Part shown: positions 1-5,647 of the stretch, in pieces | Layout of the letters: each line of letters begins with the position of its first letter | Position numbering within the stretch: position 1 is the stretch's first letter | DNA from: Brevundimonas sp. | GTDB lineage: Bacteria; Pseudomonadota; Alphaproteobacteria; Caulobacterales; Caulobacteraceae | Length of the DNA stretch: 5,647 bases | Assembly (NCBI RefSeq): GCF_031082345.1 | Contig: NZ_JAVHLH010000193.1 | Coordinates: 1 to 5,647, forward strand | Direction: 5' to 3' | Translations under genes and position numbers: made by a program | Notes under the pieces: generated by a model | What the model saw: the letters and a program-made list of their open reading frames with translations, nothing else | The model's database searches: none | Told to the model about the DNA's origin: nothing

Positions 1-514
1 CGGCCAGGGCGGCGCTCGAGGCGACCACGGCGTGGCCGTCGGCTCGGCCCAGCAGGACGACGCGGCCGGGCGCGGCGGCGTCGAGGTCCGCGCGGGTCAG
101 GAACCGCCCCTCCGGCCAGTGGGTCTCGATCCAGCCGCGGCCCACAATGGGCCCGCCCGGATGGACCTCGGCCCAGGCCGCCAGCCGGGCCATGGCCTCG
201 GCGACCGAGCTCGAGCCCTCGAGGTTGAGAGTCAGTTCTCGCCAGCCGATGCCGTCGAGGTGGGCGTGGCCGTCGGTGAAGCCGGGAAACAGCACCGCCC
301 CCTTCAGATCGAGCGCCTCGGCGTAGCTTACCGAAGGCGCGCCGGCGGCCGGGCCCACGTAGGCGATGCGGCCGTCCTGGACGAGGACCACCTCGGCCGT
401 CGGCTGGCTGTCGACGCCGGTGTAGATGGTCCCGCCGTGGATCAGCAGTTCCTGGGCCTGGGCGCTCCAGGCGGCGGAACCGAGGAGCAGGGTGAGAAGA
501 AGGGTGCGGCGCAT
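1..514 (-). CDS. Exported amidohydrolase family protein, YtcJ/Amidohydro_3 type (N-terminal part; C-terminus outside window)
   Basis: The reverse strand reads open from ATG at 514 to the window edge, giving 171 residues with no stop. Residues 1-20 form a Sec signal peptide: MRR, a leucine-rich core, then AQA followed by QE, so the mature enzyme is probably periplasmic. The mature part starts with the small beta-sandwich region of metal-dependent amidohydrolases (LIHGGTIYTG at 24-33; VLVQDGRIAYVG at 43-54). The PGFTDGHAHLDG segment follows, with the metal-binding H-x-H at His83 and His85. GRGWIETHWPEGRFLTRADLD (about 125-145, shown here only as a landmark) and GRADGHAVVASSAAL (156-170) are typical of the YtcJ/AepA-like branch. 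Full-length members usually have about 550 residues, so roughly two thirds is missing. The substrate cannot be told; the family hydrolyses C-N bonds in varied compounds. An AGGAA lies about 7 nt before the start. The family call is firm; the substrate is unknown. Confidence 0.9.
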   Translation of the reverse strand, partial: MRRTLLLTLLLGSAAWSAQAQELLIHGGTIYTGVDSQPTAEVVLVQDGRIAYVGPAAGAPSVSYAEALDLKGAVLFPGFTDGHAHLDGIGWRELTLNLEGSSSVAEAMARLAAWAEVHPGGPIVGRGWIETHWPEGRFLTRADLDAAAPGRVVLLGRADGHAVVASSAALA

Positions 515-593
515 CTGACGGTTCCTGAGTCTGGCGGACATCGGACTCGCCTTACCACGAACGGTCCGTCAAGCTCCGGATCAGGAGGAAGTC
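515..593. promoter_or_regulatory. Divergent intergenic region with a candidate -35 for the amidohydrolase
   Basis: These 79 bp separate two divergent genes and must hold their start signals unless either is read from further away. On the minus strand a TTGACG hexamer (567-572) lies 53 bp before the amidohydrolase ATG and fits a housekeeping -35. I see no clear -10 after it. It touches a small palindrome, ACGGTCCGT, at 561-569. The plus-strand gene has a strong AGGAGG at 583-588 but no recognisable promoter hexamers. Confidence 0.35.
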
Positions 594-920
594 ATGATCA
601 TCGCCGCCCTGTTAGTGTCCGTGCTGGTTGCAAGCCCCGATCCCGAGCCGCCCCGGGCCGAGCTCTGTCTTGCCCATGTCGAGGCCATGATCGCGGAGGC
701 CGAGCGGGAGACCGGCATGGTGGCCGGGCCGAGCTGGTTCATCCGCAGCTGGTGGACGGCGCAGTTGCCCGAGGACGACGCTCCCGGGGCATGGACCGAG
801 GAACAGCGGACCCGGCTCGCGCTTTCCATGCCGGAGCGCAAGGCCGCCGAACCCGACGGATACCGGGCCGAGCTGCAGTCCTGCGTGGACGAAGCGATCG
901 AGGGCGGCGCCCTGCCCTGA
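594..920 (+). CDS. Small exported hypothetical protein, 108 aa
   Basis: I do not recognise a family. The start is well supported: AGGAGG at 583-588 lies 5 nt before the ATG. Residues 1-13 (MIIAALLVSVLVA) form a short hydrophobic signal sequence with a likely cut after VAS at about residue 14, followed by a proline-rich linker. This suggests export to the periplasm, although there is no positively charged N-region. The mature part is acidic and mostly helical in character, with WFIRSWW at 48-54. Exactly two cysteines occur, Cys25 near the mature N-terminus (ELCLAHV) and Cys97 near the C-terminus (LQSCVDEA), so an intramolecular disulfide clamping the ends together is possible. It is followed after 9 bp by the DUF488 gene and probably shares its mRNA. 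Coding is supported by the ribosome binding site, the signal peptide and the tight downstream spacing; function is unknown. Confidence 0.75.
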   Translation: MIIAALLVSVLVASPDPEPPRAELCLAHVEAMIAEAERETGMVAGPSWFIRSWWTAQLPEDDAPGAWTEEQRTRLALSMPERKAAEPDGYRAELQSCVDEAIEGGALP

Positions 921-929
921 GGAACGAGG

Positions 930-1361
930 ATGAAGCTGTTCACCATCGGCTATGAGGGCGAACCGCAGACGGCGGTGATCGACCGGCTGAAGACGGCAGG
1001 CGTCCAGGTGCTGGCCGATGTGCGGGCGGTGGCGGCGTCGCGCCGGGCCGGCTTCTCCAAGACGGTTCTCGGGTCGAGCCTCGCCGAGGCGGGGATCGAA
1101 TATGTCCACCTGCGCGACCTCGGCACGCCCAAGGCCGGACGGGACGCGGCGCGCAAGGGCCGGATCGGCGAGATGCGCGCGATCTTCGCCGAGCACATGC
1201 AGGAGCCGCCGTCGCAGCTGGCCTTCGAGCGGCTGCGCGAGATCGCCAGGGACCGCCCGACCGCCCTGCTCTGTTTCGAGGCCGACCACGAGGGCTGCCA
1301 CCGCTCGGCGCTGGCCGAGCGACTGCAGGCCGAGGACGGCTTCGAGGTGGTGAACCTCTAG
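930..1361 (+). CDS. DUF488 domain protein, 143 aa
   Basis: The protein matches the DUF488 family (Pfam PF04343) over its whole length. It shows TIGY at residues 5-8, ADVRAVAASRRAGFSK at 29-44, YVHLRDLG at 58-65 and the C-terminal signature LLCFEADHEGCHR at 113-125, with Cys115 and the Cys123-His124-Arg125 triad. The biochemical function of the family is not established; the conserved Cys, His and Arg residues suggest a catalytic or nucleic-acid-related site, which is inference. The length fits the compact form of the family, so the gene looks complete. Its Shine-Dalgarno (AGGA at 920-923, 6 nt before ATG) overlaps the TGA of the preceding gene, which implies co-transcription and possibly coupled translation. 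There is no signal peptide, so it is cytoplasmic, unlike its exported neighbour. It ends inside the last codons of the convergent dehydrogenase gene. Confidence 0.9.
   Translation: MKLFTIGYEGEPQTAVIDRLKTAGVQVLADVRAVAASRRAGFSKTVLGSSLAEAGIEYVHLRDLGTPKAGRDAARKGRIGEMRAIFAEHMQEPPSQLAFERLREIARDRPTALLCFEADHEGCHRSALAERLQAEDGFEVVNL
1344..1358. other. Short hairpin at the convergent gene junction
   Basis: GAGGT and ACCTC (1344-1348 and 1354-1358) form a perfect 5-bp stem with a 5-nt loop, ending at the overlapping stop codons of the two convergent genes. There is no T-run on either side, so it is not a canonical intrinsic terminator. It is the only compact hairpin I see at this junction. Confidence 0.25.
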
Positions 1362-3532
1362 GCCGCCGCCTTCTGACCGGCGAACTTGCCGTAGAAGGTC
1401 TCGCCCTTCGCGGCCATGTCGCGCAGCAGCTGCGGGACCGTGAAGCGGTCGCCGTAGCGTTCCGCATAGATGTCCGCCTGCTCGACGAAGGCCTTCAGCC
1501 CGGTCTGGTCGATCATGGTGATCGGGCCGCCGGTCCAGGGGGCGAAGCCCCAGGCCAGGATGGCGCCGACATCGGCTTCGCGCGGGTCGTCGATGACGCC
1601 CTCTTCCCAGCAGCGGGCGACCTCGACCGCCTGCCGGTAGAGCAGGCGGCGCTTCTGGTCCTCGACCAGTTCGGGGGTGGAGTCGTCGATCTTCACCGGG
1701 GCCAGGTCGGACAGGCCGGACCACAGCTTTTTCGGCTTGCTGTCGTAGTCGTAGAAGCCCTTGCCGTTCTTGCGGCCATAGCGGCCGAGATCCTCGACCA
1801 TGGTCTTGACGATCTTCCAGCCCGGCAGCGGCTCATAGGCGTCGCCGAGGTCTTCCTGGGTCTGTTTGGCGATCTTGACCGACAGGTCCAGGGCGACGTC
1901 GTCGTGCATCTCCAGCGGACCGCGCGGCATGCCGGTCATGCGGCCGATGTTGTCGATCAGGGCAGGGGCGTAGCCCTCCTCCAGCATGGCCAGACCCTCG
2001 GCGACATAGGTGCCGAAGCAGCGCGAGGTGTAGAAGCCGCGACCGTCGTTGACGACGATCGGGGTCTTCTTGATCTTCATGACGTAGTCGAGCGACTTCG
2101 CGATCGCGGCCTCGCCGGTCTTTTCGCCGAGGATGAGCTCGACCAGCATCATCTTGTCGACGGGCGAGAAGAAGTGGATGCCGATGAAGTCCTCGGGGCG
2201 GACGGACGCTTCCGCCAGGCCGGTGATCGGCAGGGTCGAGGTGTTGGAGCCGAACACCGCGCCGGGGGCCAGCTGGGCCTCGGCGCGCTTCGTAACATCG
2301 GCCTTGATCTCGCGGTTCTCGAACACGGCCTCGATGACCAGGTCCGAGCCCTTGATCAGGTCGTAGTCGGTCGTGGCGACGACCGAGGCCAGCAGGGCGT
2401 CAAACTTCTCCTGGGTGATCTGGCCGCGCGAAAGGCGCTTCTTCAGCAGGTCGGCGACGTGGGCCTTGCCCTTGTCGGCGGCCTCCTGGTCGCGGTCGAT
2501 CAGGATGGTCTCGATGCCGGCAAGGGCCTGCACATAGGCGATGCCCGCGCCCATCATGCCGGCGCCGATGACGGTGACCTTCTTCGGGTCCGACTTCGGC
2601 ACGCCGGCGGGGCGGACGGCGCCCTTGTCGAGCTCCTGCTTGCTGAGGAACAGCGAGCGGATCATGGCCTGGGCCTGGGGCGTCATCAGGGTCTTGATGA
2701 AGTAGCGGGTCTCGATGCGCAGGGCCGCGTCCATCGGCACCTGGGCGCCTTCATAGACGGCCTTCATCAGGTTCAGCACGGCGGGGTAGTTGCCGTAGGA
2801 CTGCTTGCGCAGCATGGCGTTGCCGACGAGGAAATTCTGGATGCCGGCCGGGTGGTAGGGGCCGCCGCCGGGCAGTTTGAACGACTTTTCGTCCCACGGC
2901 TGGACGGCCTTGCCGCCGCCCTTGATCCACGCCTTGGCCGCGTCGACTTCCGAGCCTTTCGCCACGACTTCGTGCACCACGCCGGCGCCCTTGGCGTCGT
3001 TCGGGCGCCACGACGAGCCGGCGCTCATCGCCGTCATCGCCGCCTGGACGCCGATCAGGCGCGTCAGCCGCTGGGTGCCGCCGCCGCCGGGGAAGAGGCC
3101 GACCTTGATCTCGGGCAGGCCGAGCTGGATCTTGTTGTCGTCGCCGACGACCCGGTAGTGGCAGGCCAGGGTCAGTTCGAGGCCGCCGCCCAGCGCCAGG
3201 CCGTTGATGGCCGCAGCGACCGGCTTGCCGCAGGTCTCGAGCGCGCGCAGGGCGCCGTTCAGCTTCCAGCCCGCGTCATAGGCGTCCTGAAGCGAGCCGC
3301 CGGCCAGCATGCCGCCGGCCATGTCGCCGAGGTCGGCGCCGGCGCAGAAGCCCGAGGCCTTGCCTGAGGTCAGGACCGCGCCCTTGATGGCGTCGTCGGT
3401 CTTGATGCGCTCGACCCACTCCGGAATCTCCTTCATCACGCCCGAGGTCAGGGTGTTCATCGACCGTCCGGGGACGTCGAAGGTGATCAGGGCGATGCCG
3501 TCGGCGTCGACGTCGATCTTGAAGTTTTCCAT
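1358..3532 (-). CDS. fadB: Fatty oxidation complex alpha subunit: enoyl-CoA hydratase / 3-hydroxyacyl-CoA dehydrogenase, 724 aa
   Basis: This bifunctional enzyme hydrates 2-enoyl-CoA to 3-hydroxyacyl-CoA and oxidises it with NAD+ to 3-ketoacyl-CoA, steps two and three of beta-oxidation, in the cytoplasm. The crotonase domain (about 1-190) has the oxyanion-hole segments GFCAGADL (61-68) and GLALGGGLE (111-119), and the two catalytic glutamates, Glu119 and Glu141, at positions like those of E. coli FadB. The NAD-binding domain (about 315-495) has [10 protein letters not shown] (321-330), SNTSTL (429-434) and the catalytic His453 in HFFSPV. A C-terminal dehydrogenase domain follows, with [11 protein letters not shown] at 586-596. 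Length fits the family (700-730). ATG at 3532 is chosen because GAGGGA (3541-3546) lies 8 nt upstream and MENFKIDVD begins the family fold. The open frame extends 22 codons further upstream but only as an Arg/His-rich run inside the thiolase gene. The thiolase lies 17 bp upstream. FadB and FadJ cannot be separated with certainty from sequence alone. Confidence 0.95.
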   Translation of the reverse strand: MENFKIDVDADGIALITFDVPGRSMNTLTSGVMKEIPEWVERIKTDDAIKGAVLTSGKASGFCAGADLGDMAGGMLAGGSLQDAYDAGWKLNGALRALETCGKPVAAAINGLALGGGLELTLACHYRVVGDDNKIQLGLPEIKVGLFPGGGGTQRLTRLIGVQAAMTAMSAGSSWRPNDAKGAGVVHEVVAKGSEVDAAKAWIKGGGKAVQPWDEKSFKLPGGGPYHPAGIQNFLVGNAMLRKQSYGNYPAVLNLMKAVYEGAQVPMDAALRIETRYFIKTLMTPQAQAMIRSLFLSKQELDKGAVRPAGVPKSDPKKVTVIGAGMMGAGIAYVQALAGIETILIDRDQEAADKGKAHVADLLKKRLSRGQITQEKFDALLASVVATTDYDLIKGSDLVIEAVFENREIKADVTKRAEAQLAPGAVFGSNTSTLPITGLAEASVRPEDFIGIHFFSPVDKMMLVELILGEKTGEAAIAKSLDYVMKIKKTPIVVNDGRGFYTSRCFGTYVAEGLAMLEEGYAPALIDNIGRMTGMPRGPLEMHDDVALDLSVKIAKQTQEDLGDAYEPLPGWKIVKTMVEDLGRYGRKNGKGFYDYDSKPKKLWSGLSDLAPVKIDDSTPELVEDQKRRLLYRQAVEVARCWEEGVIDDPREADVGAILAWGFAPWTGGPITMIDQTGLKAFVEQADIYAERYGDRFTVPQLLRDMAAKGETFYGKFAGQKAAA

Positions 3533-3540
3533 GGTCAAAA

Positions 3541-3546
3541 TCCCTC
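3541..3546 (-). promoter_or_regulatory. Ribosome binding site that fixes the hydratase/dehydrogenase start
   Basis: GAGGGA on the minus strand lies 8 nt before the ATG at 3532 and inside the 17-bp gap after the thiolase stop. It supports this start over the upstream in-frame ATG at 3598, which lies within thiolase coding sequence. Confidence 0.7.
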
Positions 3547-3549
3547 GGC

Positions 3550-4755
3550 TCAGACGCGTTCGATGACGGTGGCGGTGCCCATGCCGCCGCCGATGCACAG
3601 GGTGATCAGGGCGGTCGACTTGCCCGACCGCTCCAGTTCGTCGAGGGCGATGCCGGTGATCATGGCGCCCGTGGCGCCGAGCGGGTGGCCCATGGAGATG
3701 CCGCCGCCGTTCACGTTCATCTTGTCGTGCGGGATGTCGAGCGCCTGCATGTAGCGCAGGACGACGGCGGCGAACGCCTCGTTCAGCTCCCAGACGTCGA
3801 TGTCGGCGGTGGTCATGCCGAGTTTGGCGAGCAGCTTCTTCGTCACGAACTCGGGGCCGGTCAGCATGATCGAGGGCTCGGAGCCGATCGAGGCGGCGCC
3901 GACGATGCGGGCGCGCGGCTTGAGGCCGAGGGCCTGGCCGGCCTCCAGGGTGCCGATCAGGACGCCGGCGGAGCCGTCGACGATGCCCGAGGAGTTGCCG
4001 GGCGTGTGGACGTGGTTGACGCGCTCGACCTCGGGGTAGCGCTGGTTGATGACGCTGTCGAAGGCCATCTCGCCCATCATGGCGAAGGAGGCGTTCAGGG
4101 CGCCGAGGGTCTGCATGTCGGTGTTGGGACGGATGGTCTCGTCGCGGTCCAGCTGGACGAGGCCGAGCTGGTTCTTCACCGGGATGACTGATTTCGAGAA
4201 GCGGCCGTCGGCCCAGGCGGCGGCGGCGCGCTTGTGGCTTTCCATGGAGTAGGCGTCGACGTCGTCGCGGCTGAAGCCGTATTTGGTGGCGATCATGTCG
4301 GCCGAGACGCCCTGGGGCACGAAATAGGTCGGGAAGGCCGAGGACGGATCGACCGGCCAGGCCCCGCCGTCGGAGCCCATCGGCACCCGGCTCATGGCCT
4401 CGATGCCGCCGCCGACGGCGAAGTCGGCCTCGCCGGATTTGACCTTGGCCGCGGCCATGTTCACCGCCTCGAGGCCCGAGGCGCAGAAGCGGTTGATCTG
4501 GACGCCCGCCACGGTCTGGGCCCAGCCGGCGGAGAGGACGGCGGTGCGGGCGATGTCGGCGCCGAGTTCGCCCACGGGGGTGACGCAGCCGAGGATGACG
4601 TCGTCGACCTTGGAGGTGTCGAGGTCATTGCGATCGCGCAGGGCCTCCAGCACCTGGGTCGCCAGGCTGAGGCCGGTGATCTCGTGCAGGGAGCCGTCCT
4701 TCTTGCCCTTGCCGCGCGGGGTGCGAACCGCGTCGTAGATATAGGCCTCGGTCAT
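3550..4755 (-). CDS. fadA: Acetyl-CoA C-acyltransferase (3-ketoacyl-CoA thiolase), 401 aa
   Basis: This thiolase cleaves 3-ketoacyl-CoA with CoA to give acetyl-CoA and an acyl-CoA shortened by two carbons. As partner of the adjacent hydratase/dehydrogenase it would be the beta subunit of the oxidation complex. All catalytic signatures are intact: the nucleophile Cys91 in [15 protein letters not shown] at 325-328, His357 in [14 protein letters not shown], and the acid/base Cys387 in [10 protein letters not shown]. The tract [16 protein letters not shown] at 253-268 is also typical. Length is normal for the family (390-430). ATG at 4755 is preferred because [13 protein letters not shown] is the usual thiolase N-terminus and AAGGAG (4766-4771) lies 10 nt upstream; a further 18 in-frame codons back to 4809 look non-coding. 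The thiolase precedes the alpha-subunit gene, the reverse of E. coli fadBA. Whether it prefers long chains (FadA) or acetoacetyl-CoA (degradative or biosynthetic thiolase) is inferred from the neighbour, not from the active site. Confidence 0.93.
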   Translation of the reverse strand: MTEAYIYDAVRTPRGKGKKDGSLHEITGLSLATQVLEALRDRNDLDTSKVDDVILGCVTPVGELGADIARTAVLSAGWAQTVAGVQINRFCASGLEAVNMAAAKVKSGEADFAVGGGIEAMSRVPMGSDGGAWPVDPSSAFPTYFVPQGVSADMIATKYGFSRDDVDAYSMESHKRAAAAWADGRFSKSVIPVKNQLGLVQLDRDETIRPNTDMQTLGALNASFAMMGEMAFDSVINQRYPEVERVNHVHTPGNSSGIVDGSAGVLIGTLEAGQALGLKPRARIVGAASIGSEPSIMLTGPEFVTKKLLAKLGMTTADIDVWELNEAFAAVVLRYMQALDIPHDKMNVNGGGISMGHPLGATGAMITGIALDELERSGKSTALITLCIGGGMGTATVIERV

Positions 4756-4855
4756 GGGTGCGTCTCTCCTTGGGGTCCCTGACGCTCGGCGCGCGGCGCC
4801 TCGCTGCATGAGGGACAGGGTGCGGATTCGAAACTCGCTCGCCAGAAACCCTACG

Positions 4856-4872
4856 CTTACGTCAACGTCAAG
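4856..4872 (-). promoter_or_regulatory. Candidate operator/promoter of the fad genes: ACGT-N2-ACGT box over tandem TTGACG
   Basis: The plus strand reads CTTACGTCAACGTCAAG. Two ACGT tetramers (4859-4862 and 4865-4868) form an imperfect inverted repeat, and the half AACGTCAA is a clean half-site. On the minus strand the same bases give two directly adjacent TTGACG hexamers (4860-4871), good -35 candidates about 110 bp before the thiolase ATG; no convincing -10 is visible. ACGT-centred palindromes of this form resemble, from memory, sites of the MerR-family regulator LiuR, which controls acyl-CoA catabolism genes in proteobacteria. The regulator's identity is inference. Confidence 0.4.
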
Positions 4873-4896
4873 TATTTTGCCCGTTTCGCCGCCGCA

Positions 4897-4947
4897 GGTA
4901 GACGGTTCCGGGAAAAAACACAGTGGATCGAGTCTACCCCGTCTACC
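4897..4947. repeat. Three GTCTACC heptamers, one inverted and two tandem
   Basis: GTCTACC occurs at 4932-4938 and again at 4941-4947, a 9-bp period, and its complement GGTAGAC at 4897-4903. The outer pair extends to 9 bp (GGTAGACGG at 4897-4905 with CCGTCTACC at 4939-4947). The spacing could suit cooperative binding of a transcription factor, or a DNA or RNA stem with a 33-nt loop. Nothing in the sequence names a regulator. Confidence 0.45.
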
Positions 4948-5076
4948 CGTCGAAGCCGACGGACAGACCGAACCCTACCCCGCGCCTGCGTCAATTCCGG
5001 TCGTATCACCCGGACGCGGAAACGGGCCGACGGGCGCCAGAATGTCCGCTCGCGAACACCCCGGGGCCTGAGATCG

Positions 5077-5091
5077 CGAGAACGATTCTCA
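5077..5091 (+). promoter_or_regulatory. Fur-like box upstream of the hemerythrin gene
   Basis: CGAGAACGATTCTCA contains the perfect 5-bp arms GAGAA and TTCTC around a 3-nt centre. Against the classical 7-1-7 Fur pattern TGATAATNATTATCA it matches at 11 of 14 defined positions, and it differs at only two from the common variant TGAGAATNATTCTCA. It lies 78 bp before the start of a predicted iron-binding protein, which makes iron-dependent control plausible. I see no clear promoter hexamers to place it against. Confidence 0.45.
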
Positions 5092-5096
5092 CCTTG

Positions 5097-5109
5097 TCCC
5101 GTCTCGGGA
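5097..5109 (+). other. Small hairpin in the hemerythrin upstream region with an alternative pairing partner
   Basis: TCCCG-TCT-CGGGA is a perfect 5-bp inverted repeat. The left arm, as GTCCCG (5096-5101), can also pair with CGGGAC at 5124-5129, so two mutually exclusive stems are possible if this is transcribed. In a GC-rich intergenic region this may be chance. Confidence 0.25.
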
Positions 5110-5169
5110 ACACGCGCGCCTGCCGGGACTTAAGCGGCCATACCCCGCCCGTTCCGAGGAGAATACGAC

Positions 5170-5647
5170 ATGACCCAGACCTACGAAGAGATGGACGCGA
5201 TCGCGATGCTGAAGGCCGACCACCGCAAGGTGGAGGACATCTTCGAGCAGTTCGAAAAGGCGACCTCGAAGGCGAAGAAACAGCAGCTGGCCGAGCAGGC
5301 CTGCCTGGAGCTGAAGGTGCACACCATCCTCGAGGAGGAGATCTTCTATCCGGCCTGCCGCGGCCAGATCGAGGAGGACCTGCTGAACGAGGCCTATGTC
5401 GAGCACGACAGCGCCAAACAGCTGATCAACGAGATCGAGGCGGGCGGTCCTGAAGAGGATTTCTACGACGCCAAGGTCAAGGTGCTGTCGGAGATGATCG
5501 AGCACCACGTCAAGGAAGAGGAGATGCGCTCGGAGGGCATGTTCAGCCAGGCGCGCTCGGCCGGTCTCGACATGGACAAGCTGGCCGACGACATGCGCGC
5601 CCGCAAGCGCACCGCCATGGAGGAGTTCCAGGCCGGCAAGCCGGCCG
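5170..5647 (+). CDS. Hemerythrin HHE-domain protein (N-terminal 159 residues; right end outside window)
   Basis: The protein is an all-alpha hemerythrin-like cation-binding domain, which in this family usually holds a di-iron centre for binding or sensing O2 or related ligands. The expected ligands appear in order: His18 (ADHRKVEDIF), His51 and Glu55 (HTILEEEIFYP), His79 (EHDSAK), and His112/His113 with Glu116-118 (EHHVKEEEM). The four helices span about residues 8-125. A charged helical tail (about 134-155) follows and the frame is still open at the edge. GAGGAG (5156-5161) lies 8 nt before the ATG, so the start is secure. There is no signal peptide or membrane segment, so it is cytoplasmic. 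It is transcribed away from the fad genes and belongs to a separate unit. A role in iron, oxygen or nitrosative stress handling is typical of the family but is not shown by the sequence. Confidence 0.92.
   Translation, partial: MTQTYEEMDAIAMLKADHRKVEDIFEQFEKATSKAKKQQLAEQACLELKVHTILEEEIFYPACRGQIEEDLLNEAYVEHDSAKQLINEIEAGGPEEDFYDAKVKVLSEMIEHHVKEEEMRSEGMFSQARSAGLDMDKLADDMRARKRTAMEEFQAGKPA

Larger units (their letters stand above)
4756..5169. other. 414-bp divergent intergenic region between the fad genes and the hemerythrin gene
   Basis: I find no convincing gene here: the open frames through it lack a ribosome binding site and family motifs, and the longest runs out of frame into the hemerythrin gene. 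It contains the fad start signals on its left, the ACGT box at 4856-4872, three GTCTACC heptamers between 4897 and 4947, the Fur-like box at 5077-5091, and a small hairpin at 5097-5109. A weak 7-bp stem (4986-4992 with 5013-5019, one G-T pair, 20-nt loop) also lies between. It has a local AT-rich patch at 4868-4880, unusual for this window, next to the ACGT box. Confidence 0.6.

Noticed and set aside
32..955. Plus-strand open frame of 307 codons over the amidohydrolase and the small exported gene
   Set aside because: It runs antisense to a clear signal-peptide amidohydrolase and then out of frame through a gene with a strong ribosome binding site.
612..1724. Minus-strand open frame of 370 codons across the small exported gene, DUF488 and the fad 3' end
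   Set aside because: It is Arg/Pro/Gly-rich low-complexity sequence opposing well-supported genes, and it lacks a ribosome binding site or recognisable domain.
1904..3367. Long plus-strand open frame of 487 codons opposite the fad alpha-subunit gene
   Set aside because: It is antisense to a gene with complete catalytic motifs, is rich in Gly/Ala/Val/Asp/His as expected from mirrored GC-biased codons, and shows no family motif.
3533..3598. 22-codon N-terminal extension of the fad alpha subunit
   Set aside because: It lies within thiolase coding sequence, reads as an Arg/His-rich run, and a good ribosome binding site sits before the internal ATG at 3532.
4756..4809. 18-codon N-terminal extension of the thiolase
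   Set aside because: The extension is Arg/Ala-rich, the family N-terminus begins at the ATG at 4755, and AAGGAG precedes that start.
4986..5019. 7-bp stem with a 20-nt loop as an intergenic structured RNA
   Set aside because: One G-T pair, a long loop and no T-run; such stems are expected by chance at this GC content.
5107..5131. GGAAC as part of a possible EcfG general-stress promoter before the hemerythrin gene
   Set aside because: The expected GTT-type -10 element is absent at 16-17 bp; only CTT is found at 18 bp, so the match is not good enough.
4923..5453. Plus-strand open frame of 176 codons through the intergenic region into the hemerythrin gene
   Set aside because: It overlaps the hemerythrin gene in another frame, has no ribosome binding site, and its product is a Pro/Arg/Gly-rich sequence without motifs.

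Overview
The window is GC-rich, densely packed bacterial chromosome. The gene content, the codon bias and the style of the two fatty-acid oxidation proteins suggest an alphaproteobacterium, most likely Caulobacteraceae (Brevundimonas, Caulobacter or Phenylobacterium). That placement rests on protein style and composition, not on a database match. I see no mobile element, tRNA, rRNA, CRISPR array or phage gene.

Layout: (1) 1-514, minus strand: the N-terminal 171 residues of an exported metal-dependent amidohydrolase of the YtcJ/Amidohydro_3 type, cut by the window edge. (2) 515-593: a short divergent intergenic region. (3) 594-1361, plus strand: a two-gene unit made of a small exported protein of unknown function and a DUF488 protein whose Shine-Dalgarno overlaps the upstream stop codon. 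(4) 1358-4755, minus strand: a thiolase gene followed 17 bp later by a fused enoyl-CoA hydratase/3-hydroxyacyl-CoA dehydrogenase gene. Together they encode the beta and alpha subunits of a fatty-acid beta-oxidation complex. The last gene meets the DUF488 gene tail to tail and the two overlap by 4 bp. (5) 4756-5169: a 414-bp divergent intergenic region that holds the most interesting non-coding signals. (6) 5170-5647, plus strand: a hemerythrin HHE-domain protein, cut by the right edge.

How the genes work together: the thiolase/hydratase-dehydrogenase pair carries out the last three steps of each beta-oxidation cycle: hydration of enoyl-CoA, NAD-dependent oxidation of 3-hydroxyacyl-CoA and thiolytic release of acetyl-CoA. 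The other genes have no evident pathway link to it.

The most useful leads are in the large intergenic region. An ACGT-N2-ACGT box overlaps two tandem TTGACG hexamers upstream of the thiolase. A near-consensus Fur-like 7-1-7 box lies about 80 bp upstream of the hemerythrin start. A heptamer, GTCTACC, occurs three times between them. These are regulatory hypotheses read from sequence. I do not see a convincing undescribed multi-gene system.
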